NCBI GenBank assembly: GCA_964390335.1
Contig: CAYMHU010000008.1
Coordinates: 1-64,000 of the forward strand
From: Granulosicoccus sp964390335
Lineage (GTDB): Bacteria > Pseudomonadota > Gammaproteobacteria > Granulosicoccales > Granulosicoccaceae
Direction of reading: 5' to 3'
DNA length: 64,000 nt
In this document: positions 32,373 through 41,205 of the stretch, one piece after another
Layout: each line of letters opens with the position of its first letter
Numbering within the stretch: the first letter of the stretch is position 1
Program-made: the position numbers and the translations under genes
Notes under the pieces: generated by a model
Database searches by the model: none
Told to the model about the DNA's origin: nothing
The model's input: the letters and a program-made list of their open reading frames with translations, nothing else

Positions 32373-34823
32373 GTGTCTGATATAGAACAGAATGAAATGA
32401 TCGATCTATCCGCTGAGCGATTACCAGTGTTACCTCTTCGCGACGTTGTCGTTTATCCGCACATGGTGATTCCTTTATTTGTGGGTAGAGAGAAGTCCAT
32501 AGAAGCATTGGAAGTTGCTATGGATAAAGACAAGCGCATTATTTTGGTTGCGCAAACCAGCGCTGCTGTTGATGAGCCCGGCTTTGATGACATGCACGAG
32601 GTCGGTACCGTTGCAACCATATTGCAGTTGTTAAAGCTGCCCAACAACACCATCAAAGTGCTGGTTGAAGGCCAGCAGCGTGCGGTTATAAAAAATGTAG
32701 AAACCGATGAAGCCGGTTTCTTTAGTGCCGAATTTAATCCAGGCCCAAGCAATAGCGACAACGATGCTGACACGCAAACCAAAGAACAGAAAGATTTAAT
32801 GCGTTCGGCAACAACCATGTTCGATCAGTACGTCAAGATGAACAAGAAAGTGCCACCTGAAATTTTAAGCTCAATCGAATCAGTGGAAGATGCTGATCGT
32901 TTGGCAGATATGGTCGCGGCGCAAATGTCACTGAACGTGGAAGAGAAGCAAAAAATTCTAGAAATATTCGATGCGTCCGGCAGACTTGAACACTTGCTGA
33001 GTATCATGGAATCAGAGCTTGATCTGTTACAGGTTGAGAAAAAAGTCCGTGGGCGCGTTAAGCAGCAAATGGAAAAGAGTCAGCGTGAGTATTATCTGAA
33101 TGAGCAAATGAAAGCCATCCAGAAAGAACTTGGCGAAATGGACGATGTGCCTAACGAGCTTGAAGACTTAAGCAATAAAATTGAAAAGAAAGGACTTTCT
33201 AAAGAAGCGTATAAAAAAGCAACGGCGGAACTGAATAAACTCAAAATGATGTCACCGATGTCTGCAGAAGCAACGGTGGTGCGTAACTATATTGATACAG
33301 TCGTTAGTTTGCCGTGGAAGAAGAAGTCAAAACTTAAAAACACGCTGGCGGATGCGGAAGACATTCTGGAAAACGATCACTATGGTCTTGACAAGGTCAA
33401 AGAGCGCATTCTGGAATATCTGGCAGTGCAGCAGCGGGTTAAGAAAGCCAAAGGACCAATATTGTGTTTGGTTGGACCTCCAGGTGTGGGTAAAACATCC
33501 CTCGGTAAGTCGATTGCACGCGCAACCGGAAGAAAGTTTAGTCGTATGGCGCTAGGTGGCGTGCGCGATGAAGCTGAAATACGTGGTCATCGCCGAACGT
33601 ATATCGGTTCCATGCCGGGCAAGATTGTGCAGAATCTGGCGAAAGTTGGAAAGCGTAATCCGCTCATTTTGCTAGATGAAATCGACAAGATGTCGACGGA
33701 CTTCCGCGGTGATCCGTCGTCGGCATTGCTGGAGGTACTCGACCCGGAACAGAATCACACGTTTACTGATCATTACCTTGAAGTTGAGTTTGACTTAAGC
33801 GATGTCATGTTTGTGGCCACAGCCAACACCATGAACATCCCCGAGCCACTACTTGATCGTATGGAAGTCATTCGTATCCCGGGTTATACCGAGCAAGAAA
33901 AATTCAATATTGCACAGCGCTATCTGGTGCCGCGCAAAATGAAAGACAACGGCTTGAACGAGCGCGACATTGCTATTAAAGACGACGCTATTTTATCCAT
34001 GATTCGCTCGTATACTCGCGAAGCTGGTGTGCGGAGTCTTGAGCGTGAGGTGTCGAAAGTGTGCCGCAAAGTGGTTCGGGAAGTTATCGGTCAGGAAGAG
34101 CCGGATACCGTGGAAGTCACTGCCGAGAATATCGGTGACTATCTTGGCGTTGAGCGATTTCGATTTGGCAAAGCCGATGAGAAAAACCGTATTGGTCAAG
34201 TCACCGGTTTAGCCTGGACACAAGTCGGGGGCGAGTTACTAACAATCGAATCGGCAATCGTGCCAGGCAAAGGCAAGTTGTCGCACACCGGTCAGCTTGG
34301 TGATGTCATGCAGGAATCTATTCAGGCGGCCATGATGGTCGTTAGAAGTCGCGCAGAGGCTCTTGGATTGGAAAACGATTTTCATGAGAAAAACGATCTG
34401 CATGTGCATGTTCCCGAAGGCGCTACACCAAAAGATGGTCCGAGTGCAGGTGTCGGAATGTGCACCGCGCTGGTTTCGTGCCTGACGCAAGTACCGGTGC
34501 GGGCGAACGTTGCCATGACCGGGGAGATTACATTGCGCGGAGAAGTGCTTCCGATTGGTGGTCTGAAGGAAAAACTCCTTGCCGCTCAGAGAGGTGGTGT
34601 TGGCATCGTGATCATTCCACATGAAAATAAAAAGGATTTGATCGAGATTTCAGATGAAATTAAAGCGGGTTTAGACATCCGTCCAGTGCAATGGATCGAT
34701 GAAGTTCTGGACATTGCATTGGAATCAACCCCAACCGGCACCAGTGGAAAACTGCAGGATAAAGTGAAGCCTGCAGGTGACGAATCCGATAAAAGCGACG
34801 GCAGTTCCATCCGGCATCATTAA
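32373..34823 (+). CDS. lon: ATP-dependent protease La (Lon)
   Basis: The 816-residue cytosolic AAA+ protease degrades damaged and regulatory proteins. An N-terminal substrate-recognition domain with L-P-V-L-P-L-R-D-V-V-V-Y-P is followed by a coiled-coil, Walker A G-P-P-G-V-G-K-T (368-375), and the protease domain with catalytic Ser691 in K-D-G-P-S-A-G and a downstream Lys dyad partner. It starts with GTG after GGGAAA; ATG 32397 is a possible alternative. An RpoH-like promoter lies upstream. The C-terminal tail after about 785 is hydrophilic and variable. Confidence 0.97.
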   Translation: MSDIEQNEMIDLSAERLPVLPLRDVVVYPHMVIPLFVGREKSIEALEVAMDKDKRIILVAQTSAAVDEPGFDDMHEVGTVATILQLLKLPNNTIKVLVEGQQRAVIKNVETDEAGFFSAEFNPGPSNSDNDADTQTKEQKDLMRSATTMFDQYVKMNKKVPPEILSSIESVEDADRLADMVAAQMSLNVEEKQKILEIFDASGRLEHLLSIMESELDLLQVEKKVRGRVKQQMEKSQREYYLNEQMKAIQKELGEMDDVPNELEDLSNKIEKKGLSKEAYKKATAELNKLKMMSPMSAEATVVRNYIDTVVSLPWKKKSKLKNTLADAEDILENDHYGLDKVKERILEYLAVQQRVKKAKGPILCLVGPPGVGKTSLGKSIARATGRKFSRMALGGVRDEAEIRGHRRTYIGSMPGKIVQNLAKVGKRNPLILLDEIDKMSTDFRGDPSSALLEVLDPEQNHTFTDHYLEVEFDLSDVMFVATANTMNIPEPLLDRMEVIRIPGYTEQEKFNIAQRYLVPRKMKDNGLNERDIAIKDDAILSMIRSYTREAGVRSLEREVSKVCRKVVREVIGQEEPDTVEVTAENIGDYLGVERFRFGKADEKNRIGQVTGLAWTQVGGELLTIESAIVPGKGKLSHTGQLGDVMQESIQAAMMVVRSRAEALGLENDFHEKNDLHVHVPEGATPKDGPSAGVGMCTALVSCLTQVPVRANVAMTGEITLRGEVLPIGGLKEKLLAAQRGGVGIVIIPHENKKDLIEISDEIKAGLDIRPVQWIDEVLDIALESTPTGTSGKLQDKVKPAGDESDKSDGSSIRHH

Positions 34824-34926
34824 ATATTTAAAAATGCACTTAATTGCCTTGATTAGTTCACCATCTCAAACTAGATATAGGGAAGGGGTGGTTTTTTGAA
34901 CCGAATTAAGATAATTCACAGGCTGT

Positions 34927-34950
34927 AACCCGCTAAAACAGTGGGTTTTT
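34927..34950 (+). terminator. Rho-independent terminator after lon
   Basis: AACCCGCT (34927-34934) pairs with AGTGGGTT (34940-34947) with one G-T pair, loop AAAAC, followed by T's. It separates lon from hupB. Confidence 0.8.
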
Positions 34951-35057
34951 AGGGTTTTATCGCGTATCATTAGGTACGGCAGAAGCACTAAGCAGTAACA
35001 TGAAATAGTGCAACCATGATTTTTTCAAATTACAATAAATGACGAGGATGGCGTTAC

Positions 35058-35330
35058 ATGAACAAAGCTGAATTTGTTGAAGCAGTCGCGGCGAAAGCTG
35101 ACATGTCAAAAACAGAGGCAGCAACGGCGGTCGACGCTGTGCTTGATTCTGTTGCAGATGCACTTAAAAGTGGTGAGCAAGTTACTCTAGTTGGCTTCGG
35201 CACTTTTCTTGTAAGAAAACGCGAAGCTCGTACTGGTCGAAACCCACGCACCGGCGAACCGTTGGAAATAAAAGCATCTAATGTTCCTAGTTTTAAGGCT
35301 GGTAAAGCGTTAAAAGAAACTGTAAACTAG
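35058..35330 (+). CDS. hupB: DNA-binding protein HU-beta
   Basis: The 90-residue histone-like protein has the standard start M-N-K-A-E-F-V-E-A-V-A, the G-F-G-T-F-x-V-R-K-R motif and the DNA-bending arm with G-R-N-P-R-T-G (residues about 58-64). It is a nucleoid-associated protein that bends DNA. Length is exactly that of the family. It is followed by two tRNA genes, possibly on the same transcript. Confidence 0.97.
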   Translation: MNKAEFVEAVAAKADMSKTEAATAVDAVLDSVADALKSGEQVTLVGFGTFLVRKREARTGRNPRTGEPLEIKASNVPSFKAGKALKETVN

Positions 35331-35337
35331 TCGGCTT

Positions 35338-35413
35338 GGGTGCTTAGCTCAGCTGGTAGAGCATCGCCCTTACAAGGCGAGGGTCGGGGGTTCGATCCCC
35401 TCAGCACCCACCA
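35338..35413 (+). tRNA. tRNA-Val (anticodon TAC)
   Basis: A 76-base cloverleaf. Acceptor GGGTGCT/AGCACCC, anticodon stem TCGCC/GGCGA around CTTACAA, encoded CCA. It begins only 7 bases after the hupB stop. Confidence 0.96.
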
Positions 35414-35418
35414 AAATT

Positions 35419-35495
35419 GGAGCGGTAGTTCAGTTGGTTAGAATACCGGCCTGTCACGCCGGGGGTCGCGGGTTCGAGTCCCGTCCGCTCCGCCA
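35419..35495 (+). tRNA. tRNA-Asp (anticodon GTC)
   Basis: A 77-base cloverleaf. Acceptor GGAGCGG/CCGCTCC, anticodon stem CCGGC/GCCGG around CTGTCAC, encoded CCA. It starts 5 bases after tRNA-Val, so both are cut from one precursor. A queuosine-modified tRNA (G34). Confidence 0.96.
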
Positions 35496-35554
35496 ATAGT
35501 ACTAAAGGTAGTGTTAAAAGCTTGTACGGCTTTTGCTTAAACCAAAACAAAACT

Positions 35555-35576
35555 GGGTGCTTAGGCACCCTTTTTT
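35555..35576 (+). terminator. Rho-independent terminator after tRNA-Asp
   Basis: GGGTGC (35555-35560), loop TTAG, GCACCC (35565-35570), then TTTTTT. It ends the hupB-tRNA unit before ppiD. Confidence 0.9.
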
Positions 35577-35623
35577 GTGCGTTTACTTTTCATTAAATAG
35601 AAGTCATCGAGTAGGTTAAAACC

Positions 35624-37543
35624 ATGTTGCTGGACATTCGCGAAACCATTCGTAATTCAAAACCGCTTAAGTACACTCTTATTACGCTTATCAGTATTCC
35701 ATTTGCTTTAGTTGGAATCGGTTCGTATCTCGGTGGTGGCGGTGCAGCTGATGTTGCAACGGTGGATGGTGAACCCGTGTCGGCAATTGATCTTGAGCGT
35801 GCTTATGCCATGCAACGCCAGCGAATTGCGCAAATGTTTGGCGGTAACATTCCTGACAACTTTATTTCTGATGAACAAATTCGAGAGCAAGCCTTAGATG
35901 GCTTGGTCACTAGCCAGGTCGTAAGCAACGTTGTAGAAGATCAAAAATTCGCTGTTGGTGATCAAACCTTGAGTGCATCAATCCGCAACAACCCGCAGTT
36001 TCAGGTAGATGGTCAATTCGATCCAGAAACTTATGAAAACATTTTACGATCAAGTCGAACTAATGTTGCTGCCTACGAAGCATCGCTTCGACAGGAAACT
36101 GCATTAAACCAGTTCCAACAAGGCATCTATCTAACAAGTTTTACTCTACCTGCGGAGAGTGAGCGTTTGGCTGAATTATCCAGACAAACCCGCACTGTGG
36201 ATTTACTTCGATACTCGATCGCCGATGCAATGGACAAAATAGACGTCTCTGATGAAGATGCGCTGGCGTATTTTAATGAGAACAGTGACAACTATCAGTT
36301 CCCCGAGCGAGCAAAGCTTGAGTACGTGGAACTGAATAAAGCCGACATCGCCGCGGGTATAGAAATTAGCGAAGAAGATGCTGCAAATTATTACGATGAA
36401 TTCAATGCGCGATTCGTTGTGCCTGAATCTCGTAGTGCTTCTCACATTTTGCTAGAAGCTTCCGGCGATAGCGAAATCGAGGAAAAAACTGCACAGCTTG
36501 AAGAAATAAAAGCACGTATTGTGGCCGGCGAATCATTCAGTGATTTAGCAAAAGAATTTTCAACGGATATTGGTTCAGCACAATCAGGTGGTTCATTAGG
36601 GCAAATACTACCCGGTGCAATGGTGGCTCCGTTTGAGGAAGGTGTCTATGGTCTTGCCAAAGTAGGAGATCTTAGCGATATCATTGAAACTGAGTTTGGG
36701 GTTCATCTGATTAAGCTTGATTCCATAACACCAGCTGAAGGCAAGGCCTTTGAAGAAGTCAAAGATGAAATCATCGCAACCATGCAAGGCGAAGAAGCGG
36801 ATAAGCAGTTTTTCGAGCTTTCTGAATTTTTAGAAGAGAGCATTGCCAGCGACCCTGATACCTTATCAGTTGCAGCAGACGCGATTGGTGCAGAGCTTGT
36901 AGAAACAGATTGGATGGATGTTGATACGACAGAAGGCGACATTTTATCTCACCCGGAAGTTAAAGCAGCAGCGTTCAGTGAAGCGGTGCTAGATGAGCAA
37001 AGTAACTCTGATGTAATCACCATAGCCCCAGGTCACTTGGTGTCCATTCGAGTTATTGATCATGAGGGGCCGCGTCCTAAAACGATTGATGATGTAAAGG
37101 ATGAAGTGGTGGAAGCCGTCAAACGCGAACGGGCTGAAGCGCAACTGGATACAAGTGTTGAAGAAGCCGTGAGTAAACTGGCCGTCGGTACACTTGCAAC
37201 AGAATTGGCCGATGCAGATGAGCTCGCCACTGCCACAATCGATGAAGTGCTAACCCGTCAGTCCACCATAATCGACAATTCGACGGTGTCAGAAATATAC
37301 GCACTTGCAAAACCTGCGGCCGGTAAAACCCTGATTAAATCGACTAGCCAGGAAAACGGTGACAGAATCGCGTACGTTTTAAAATCAGTTCAGGTACCAA
37401 CAGAAGAAGCTGAAGAGGCACCGGCTCAGCCAGTGGCAAATCCGCGTTTGGGTCAAACTGAATTGGCTGCAATGCTACAGAGCCTGCGATCGCAAGCCGA
37501 TGTATCAATAGAAGATATTTCAACGATCAGTAGCGGATACTGA
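35624..37543 (+). CDS. ppiD: Periplasmic folding chaperone PpiD
   Basis: The 639-residue SurA_N/parvulin protein is anchored by one N-terminal membrane helix (about residues 16-36) and faces the periplasm next to the Sec translocon. The chaperone region follows the anchor. The parvulin-like domain (about 265-365) contains S-H-I-L-L, G-E-S-F-S-D-L-A-K-E-F-S-T-D, G-G-S-L-G and F-G-V-H-L-I-K. PpiD assists early folding of secreted proteins. It is in its usual place after hupB. Confidence 0.94.
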   Translation: MLLDIRETIRNSKPLKYTLITLISIPFALVGIGSYLGGGGAADVATVDGEPVSAIDLERAYAMQRQRIAQMFGGNIPDNFISDEQIREQALDGLVTSQVVSNVVEDQKFAVGDQTLSASIRNNPQFQVDGQFDPETYENILRSSRTNVAAYEASLRQETALNQFQQGIYLTSFTLPAESERLAELSRQTRTVDLLRYSIADAMDKIDVSDEDALAYFNENSDNYQFPERAKLEYVELNKADIAAGIEISEEDAANYYDEFNARFVVPESRSASHILLEASGDSEIEEKTAQLEEIKARIVAGESFSDLAKEFSTDIGSAQSGGSLGQILPGAMVAPFEEGVYGLAKVGDLSDIIETEFGVHLIKLDSITPAEGKAFEEVKDEIIATMQGEEADKQFFELSEFLEESIASDPDTLSVAADAIGAELVETDWMDVDTTEGDILSHPEVKAAAFSEAVLDEQSNSDVITIAPGHLVSIRVIDHEGPRPKTIDDVKDEVVEAVKRERAEAQLDTSVEEAVSKLAVGTLATELADADELATATIDEVLTRQSTIIDNSTVSEIYALAKPAAGKTLIKSTSQENGDRIAYVLKSVQVPTEEAEEAPAQPVANPRLGQTELAAMLQSLRSQADVSIEDISTISSGY

Positions 37544-37551
37544 TTGTTTGC

Positions 37552-38679
37552 ATGTTATTCAATAAGGGAATTCATAGCAGCTCTGATGCAAGGCGTTTAG
37601 CCAAACGACGACTACCGTGGATGGTATTCGATTACTTTGATGGTGCATCAGGTGAAGGGCTGGGTGATACCCTGAACGTGCAAAAGATTCGCGAACTGCG
37701 ATTAGAATCGCGAGTACTGCGTAATGTTGCTGAGCGTTCGCTGTCTACGACCATATTAGATCAACACTGTAATTTACCCTTTGGTATTGCACCAATGGGT
37801 ATGTGTAATCTGTCCCGACCAGGAGCCGATTTAATGTTGGCGAGACTGGCAGCGGAGCAACAAATTCCACATTGTGTGTCAACAGCGGCATCCACCTCAT
37901 TAGAGAAAATCATTAGTGAGGCTGAAGGCAATGCATGGTTTCAACTCTATTTTGGTGGCGATGAAGCGGTTTGTTATAGCCTGATGGATCGCGCTCAAAC
38001 AAGTGGTTATGAAGTACTGACCCTGACCGTTGATGTGCCCGAAGTAGGGCGTCGTCCACGTGAGCTCAGGCATGGTTTCAAAATGCCTTTTAAGATTGGC
38101 CCATCGCAGTTCATTGATTTCGCCTTGCATCCCTTTTGGTCCATACCGACTTTGTTTTCAGGTGCGCCAGCGTTGGCAAATTTTAGCGGTGCAAGTGATT
38201 CGTTTGATCGAACCCGATCAAGAGCAGGTGCCGATTGGGATTTCCTGGCCCGCGTGCGTGATCGATGGAAAGGCAAGTTAATCGTTAAAGGTGTGCTGAA
38301 CACAGAAGATGCCAAGCGCATACAAAGCGCCGGGGCAGACGCGATACAGGTATCAAGTCATGGCGGTCGGCAAATGGAAAGCGTAAAACCAGCAATTCAT
38401 GCATTGCGGGAGATTCGACAGACGCTTGGAGATGAGTTTCCATTAATCTATGACAGCGGTATCCGTAGCGGTGAAGATATTTGTAAAGCCTATGCGATGG
38501 GTGCAAGCTTTGTGATGTTGGGCCGACCATTGTTGTTTGCTATCGCCGCAAACGGCGAACGAGGTTTGCAAGAACTCATCGATGTCTTTAAGGTTGAAAC
38601 CAGCCTAACGCTAGCTCAGTTGGGTAAAGTTGCGATAGCTGAGCTGGATCGAAGTGTGATCCATACCCAAAGCGTTTAG
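37552..38679 (+). CDS. FMN-dependent alpha-hydroxy-acid oxidase/dehydrogenase (LldD-like)
   Basis: The 375-residue TIM-barrel flavoenzyme has the catalytic base in S-H-G-G-R-Q (His270), P-F-G-I-A-P-M-G near the FMN site, I-V-K-G-V-L and D-S-G-I-R-S-G for phosphate binding. The family oxidises L-lactate, glycolate or mandelate and feeds quinones or oxygen. The start R-L-A-K-R-R-L-P-W-M-V-F-D-Y-F-D-G-A is typical of LldD/mandelate dehydrogenase. It begins 8 bases after ppiD, so it is probably read through from that gene, an unusual pairing. Exact substrate unknown. Confidence 0.88.
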   Translation: MLFNKGIHSSSDARRLAKRRLPWMVFDYFDGASGEGLGDTLNVQKIRELRLESRVLRNVAERSLSTTILDQHCNLPFGIAPMGMCNLSRPGADLMLARLAAEQQIPHCVSTAASTSLEKIISEAEGNAWFQLYFGGDEAVCYSLMDRAQTSGYEVLTLTVDVPEVGRRPRELRHGFKMPFKIGPSQFIDFALHPFWSIPTLFSGAPALANFSGASDSFDRTRSRAGADWDFLARVRDRWKGKLIVKGVLNTEDAKRIQSAGADAIQVSSHGGRQMESVKPAIHALREIRQTLGDEFPLIYDSGIRSGEDICKAYAMGASFVMLGRPLLFAIAANGERGLQELIDVFKVETSLTLAQLGKVAIAELDRSVIHTQSV

Positions 38680-38877
38680 TCGCATCATAAAACCACTTTC
38701 AACTTTTTGGTACGCACTGTTTTGTGCGTTCGGTGTCAATTTTCAATCGGACGATCCTATCATTCGACAACCCTGTTAAATATTCCCGAATAAACGGTGG
38801 TTTTCCTTCCGTTAATCATCTGATTTGCTTAAAATCCGGCCAACGCATTTGCGTTGTTTTAATTAGGAGATTTACAC

Positions 38878-39246
38878 ATGAGTTTTGTATCGGAGTTTAA
38901 AGAGTTTGCGCTTAAAGGTAGTTTGATGGATATGGCTGTCGGTATTGTTATCGGCGCTGCAGTGGGCAAGTTAGTGGGAGCGTTAGTTGAAAGTATCATT
39001 ATGCCATTAGTTGGTTTGTTAATGGGCGGTGTTGATTTTTCTGGCTTGGCTATCACAGTGGGCGATGCCGCTATTGGATATGGAGCGTTTATACAAGCGT
39101 TTATTGATTTCCTAATTGTTGCATTCGTTATTTTCATGATTATCAAAGCCGTTAACAACATGAAAAGAGCAGAAGAAGAAGCACCATCTGAGCCTCCTGC
39201 AAATGAAGTCCTGTTAACTGAAATTCGTGATTTACTGAAGAAGTAA
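38878..39246 (+). CDS. mscL: Large-conductance mechanosensitive channel
   Basis: The 122-residue pore protein opens under membrane tension in hypo-osmotic shock. An amphipathic N-terminus S-F-V-S-E-F-K-E-F-A is followed by TM1 with D-M-A-V-G-I-V-I-G-A-A-V-G-K-L-V, a short periplasmic loop, TM2 and the cytoplasmic helix ending L-L-T-E-I-R-D-L-L-K-K. A strong Shine-Dalgarno (TAGGAG) lies 9 bases upstream. It sits alone between two hydroxyacid oxidoreductase genes, with a terminator behind it. The 198-base upstream spacer shows no gene. Confidence 0.96.
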   Translation: MSFVSEFKEFALKGSLMDMAVGIVIGAAVGKLVGALVESIIMPLVGLLMGGVDFSGLAITVGDAAIGYGAFIQAFIDFLIVAFVIFMIIKAVNNMKRAEEEAPSEPPANEVLLTEIRDLLKK

Positions 39247-39301
39247 TAGTCGCAGGTGGTCAGGTATTAACCTGCCGCTTGACTTAAATTGCTACCCACA
39301 C

Positions 39302-39331
39302 AAAAACGCCTGCCCAGTTGCAGGCGTTTTT
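39302..39331 (+). terminator. Rho-independent terminator after mscL
   Basis: A perfect 12-bp stem AAAAACGCCTGC (39302-39313) with GCAGGCGTTTTT (39320-39331) and loop CCAGTT. It has T-runs on both strands but acts for mscL here. Confidence 0.92.
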
Positions 39332-39419
39332 GCGTCTGGGTATATAAATATAGTTAGTATGGTGTTGTAGTTACCGGCATAATTGTCTGCAAAGCCAATT
39401 ACAAATAGAGAGTCTGAAA

Positions 39420-40424
39420 ATGAGCGACACAAATTTAAGCTTGGATGAGGTATTAACCTTGGCACAATCTGCCCTTGAAGGTGCGGGTGCCAGCATTACT
39501 AATGCTGCTGCTGTTGCTCGCTCCACGCAGTTAGCAGAACGCGATGGTATCCGCAGTCATGGTCTGATGTACGTCCCCATTTATGCCGAACATGTTCAAT
39601 GTGGCAAGGTTAATGGGGGCAGCGAACCCGTCGTAACCCAACCACGAGCGTCAGCTGTATGTGTCGACGCACAAAGTGGATTTGCACACCCTGCTATCGA
39701 TGCCGGGTGGGATTCGCTTTTGGAGGCGGCGAAACTCAATGGCGTAGCTGCCATGACTTTGTTCAATTCTTATAACTGTGGTGTATTGGGCCATCATGCA
39801 GAACGTTTTGCTGAAGCCGGTTACTTAGGTTTGTGTTTTACGCACGCGCCTGCATCCATAGCGCCCATTGGCGGTAACAAACCGGTGGTCGGAACCAATC
39901 CATTCGCAGTGGGTGTGCCGGGTGCACAAGGCCAGGCCGCAATGGTGATTGATCAATCTGCGAGTGCCATTGCGAAATCTGAAATCATGCTGCGCGCTCG
40001 CGCAGGCGAAGCAATTGAACCCGGATGGGCGTTTGATGCAGACGGTAATCCAACCACCGATGCGCAGGCGGCACTTAAAGGCTCGATGGCACCGGCCGGT
40101 GGCTACAAAGGGTTTGGGGTTGGCTTGTTGGTAGAAATCCTAGCCGCAGCGTTGTCGGGTTCGGTATTGGGCAAAGACGCCAGTCCGTTTTCCGGTACTG
40201 CAGGTGGTCCGCCAAATACCGGACAATGTTTTATAGCAATCGATCCCGATGCATTTGGCGGAGCCCAGTTCCATGAAAACATTTCGCAGCTTTGCGCAGC
40301 GATTACTGGTCAAAGTGGTGCGCGATTGCCGGGTAGTCGACGTGTAGCACGTCGAGTTGACACGTCGGCTAATGGCGTTGTGGTTGACGATGCACTGATG
40401 CAACGCATAAAGGCATTTGTCTAA
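39420..40424 (+). CDS. Ldh family NAD(P)-dependent oxidoreductase (malate/lactate/sulfolactate dehydrogenase type)
   Basis: The 334-residue protein of the YlbC/YiaK/ComC family has the conserved R-S-H-G (45-48), G-G-N-K-P-V-V-G-T-N-P-F-A-V-G-V-P for cofactor binding and G-G-Y-K-G-F-G-V-G-L-L-V-E. Members reduce or oxidise 2-oxo/2-hydroxyacids (malate, ureidoglycolate, diketogulonate, sulfolactate) using a fold unrelated to classical lactate dehydrogenases. It is monocistronic and its stop overlaps the convergent fabI stop. Substrate cannot be read from the sequence. Confidence 0.88.
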   Translation: MSDTNLSLDEVLTLAQSALEGAGASITNAAAVARSTQLAERDGIRSHGLMYVPIYAEHVQCGKVNGGSEPVVTQPRASAVCVDAQSGFAHPAIDAGWDSLLEAAKLNGVAAMTLFNSYNCGVLGHHAERFAEAGYLGLCFTHAPASIAPIGGNKPVVGTNPFAVGVPGAQGQAAMVIDQSASAIAKSEIMLRARAGEAIEPGWAFDADGNPTTDAQAALKGSMAPAGGYKGFGVGLLVEILAAALSGSVLGKDASPFSGTAGGPPNTGQCFIAIDPDAFGGAQFHENISQLCAAITGQSGARLPGSRRVARRVDTSANGVVVDDALMQRIKAFV

Positions 40425-41203
40425 CCGAGATTGGGCATGGCGACTACGTTGTAGCCGCCATCAACGTAGATTATTTGGCCGGTAATACCGCCTGACATGG
40501 GCGATGCTAAAAATGCGGCTGTATCACCAACTTGTTCTATCGTGGTGTTCTCACGCATAGGTGCAACATCGGATACGTGGCCCAATAATTTTTTGAAGTC
40601 ACCAATGCCTGCGGCAGCCAGTGTTTTAATTGGGCCGGCAGAAATCGCGTTAACCCGAATCCCATCGGGTCCGAGTGAGTTCGCCATGAAGCGAGTGTTC
40701 GCTTCTAACGACGCCTTGGCTAGTCCCATAACATTGTAGTTAGGCATGGCACGCACAGCACCCAAATAAGAAAGTGTTATCAATGATGCGCCTTTATTGA
40801 GGATGGGGCGCACTGCCTTCGCAACGGCTGCAAAACTATAGGAGCTAACATCGTGAGCAATGCGAAACGCTTCTCTATCTATCGAATCTAGAAAATCACC
40901 GTCCAGCGCCTCGCGCGGAGCAAACGCCACTGCATGAATAAAACCATCAAAGCTTCCCCAAGTGTTTTTCAGATCGGTAACCAACGAATCTATTTGCGCA
41001 TCTTCGGCAACATCGCACGGAAACACTAATTTGGAATCGCAGTCCGCAGCCATGTCTATAACGCGGTCTTTGAGCCTATCATTTTGATAAGTGAAGGCGA
41101 GTTCAGCGCCTTCCCGGTGCATCGATTGTGCAATCCCCCATGCAATGGATCGCTTGCTAGCAACACCGAATATAAGAAACTTCTTACCGTCCAACATGCC
41201 CAT
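40421..41203 (-). CDS. fabI: Enoyl-[acyl-carrier-protein] reductase FabI
   Basis: The 260-residue NADH-dependent SDR-type reductase completes each cycle of fatty-acid elongation. Motifs are G-V-A-S-K-R-S-I-A-W-G-I near the N-terminus and the catalytic Tyr and Lys in Y-N-V-M-G-L-A-K (Y-x6-K), typical of FabI and its triclosan-binding site. A C-terminal G-Q-I-I-Y-V-D-G-G-Y follows. It is two bases downstream of dapE. It shares overlapping stop codons with the convergent Ldh-type gene. Confidence 0.97.
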   Translation of the reverse strand: MGMLDGKKFLIFGVASKRSIAWGIAQSMHREGAELAFTYQNDRLKDRVIDMAADCDSKLVFPCDVAEDAQIDSLVTDLKNTWGSFDGFIHAVAFAPREALDGDFLDSIDREAFRIAHDVSSYSFAAVAKAVRPILNKGASLITLSYLGAVRAMPNYNVMGLAKASLEANTRFMANSLGPDGIRVNAISAGPIKTLAAAGIGDFKKLLGHVSDVAPMRENTTIEQVGDTAAFLASPMSGGITGQIIYVDGGYNVVAMPNLG

Positions 41204-41205
41204 GT

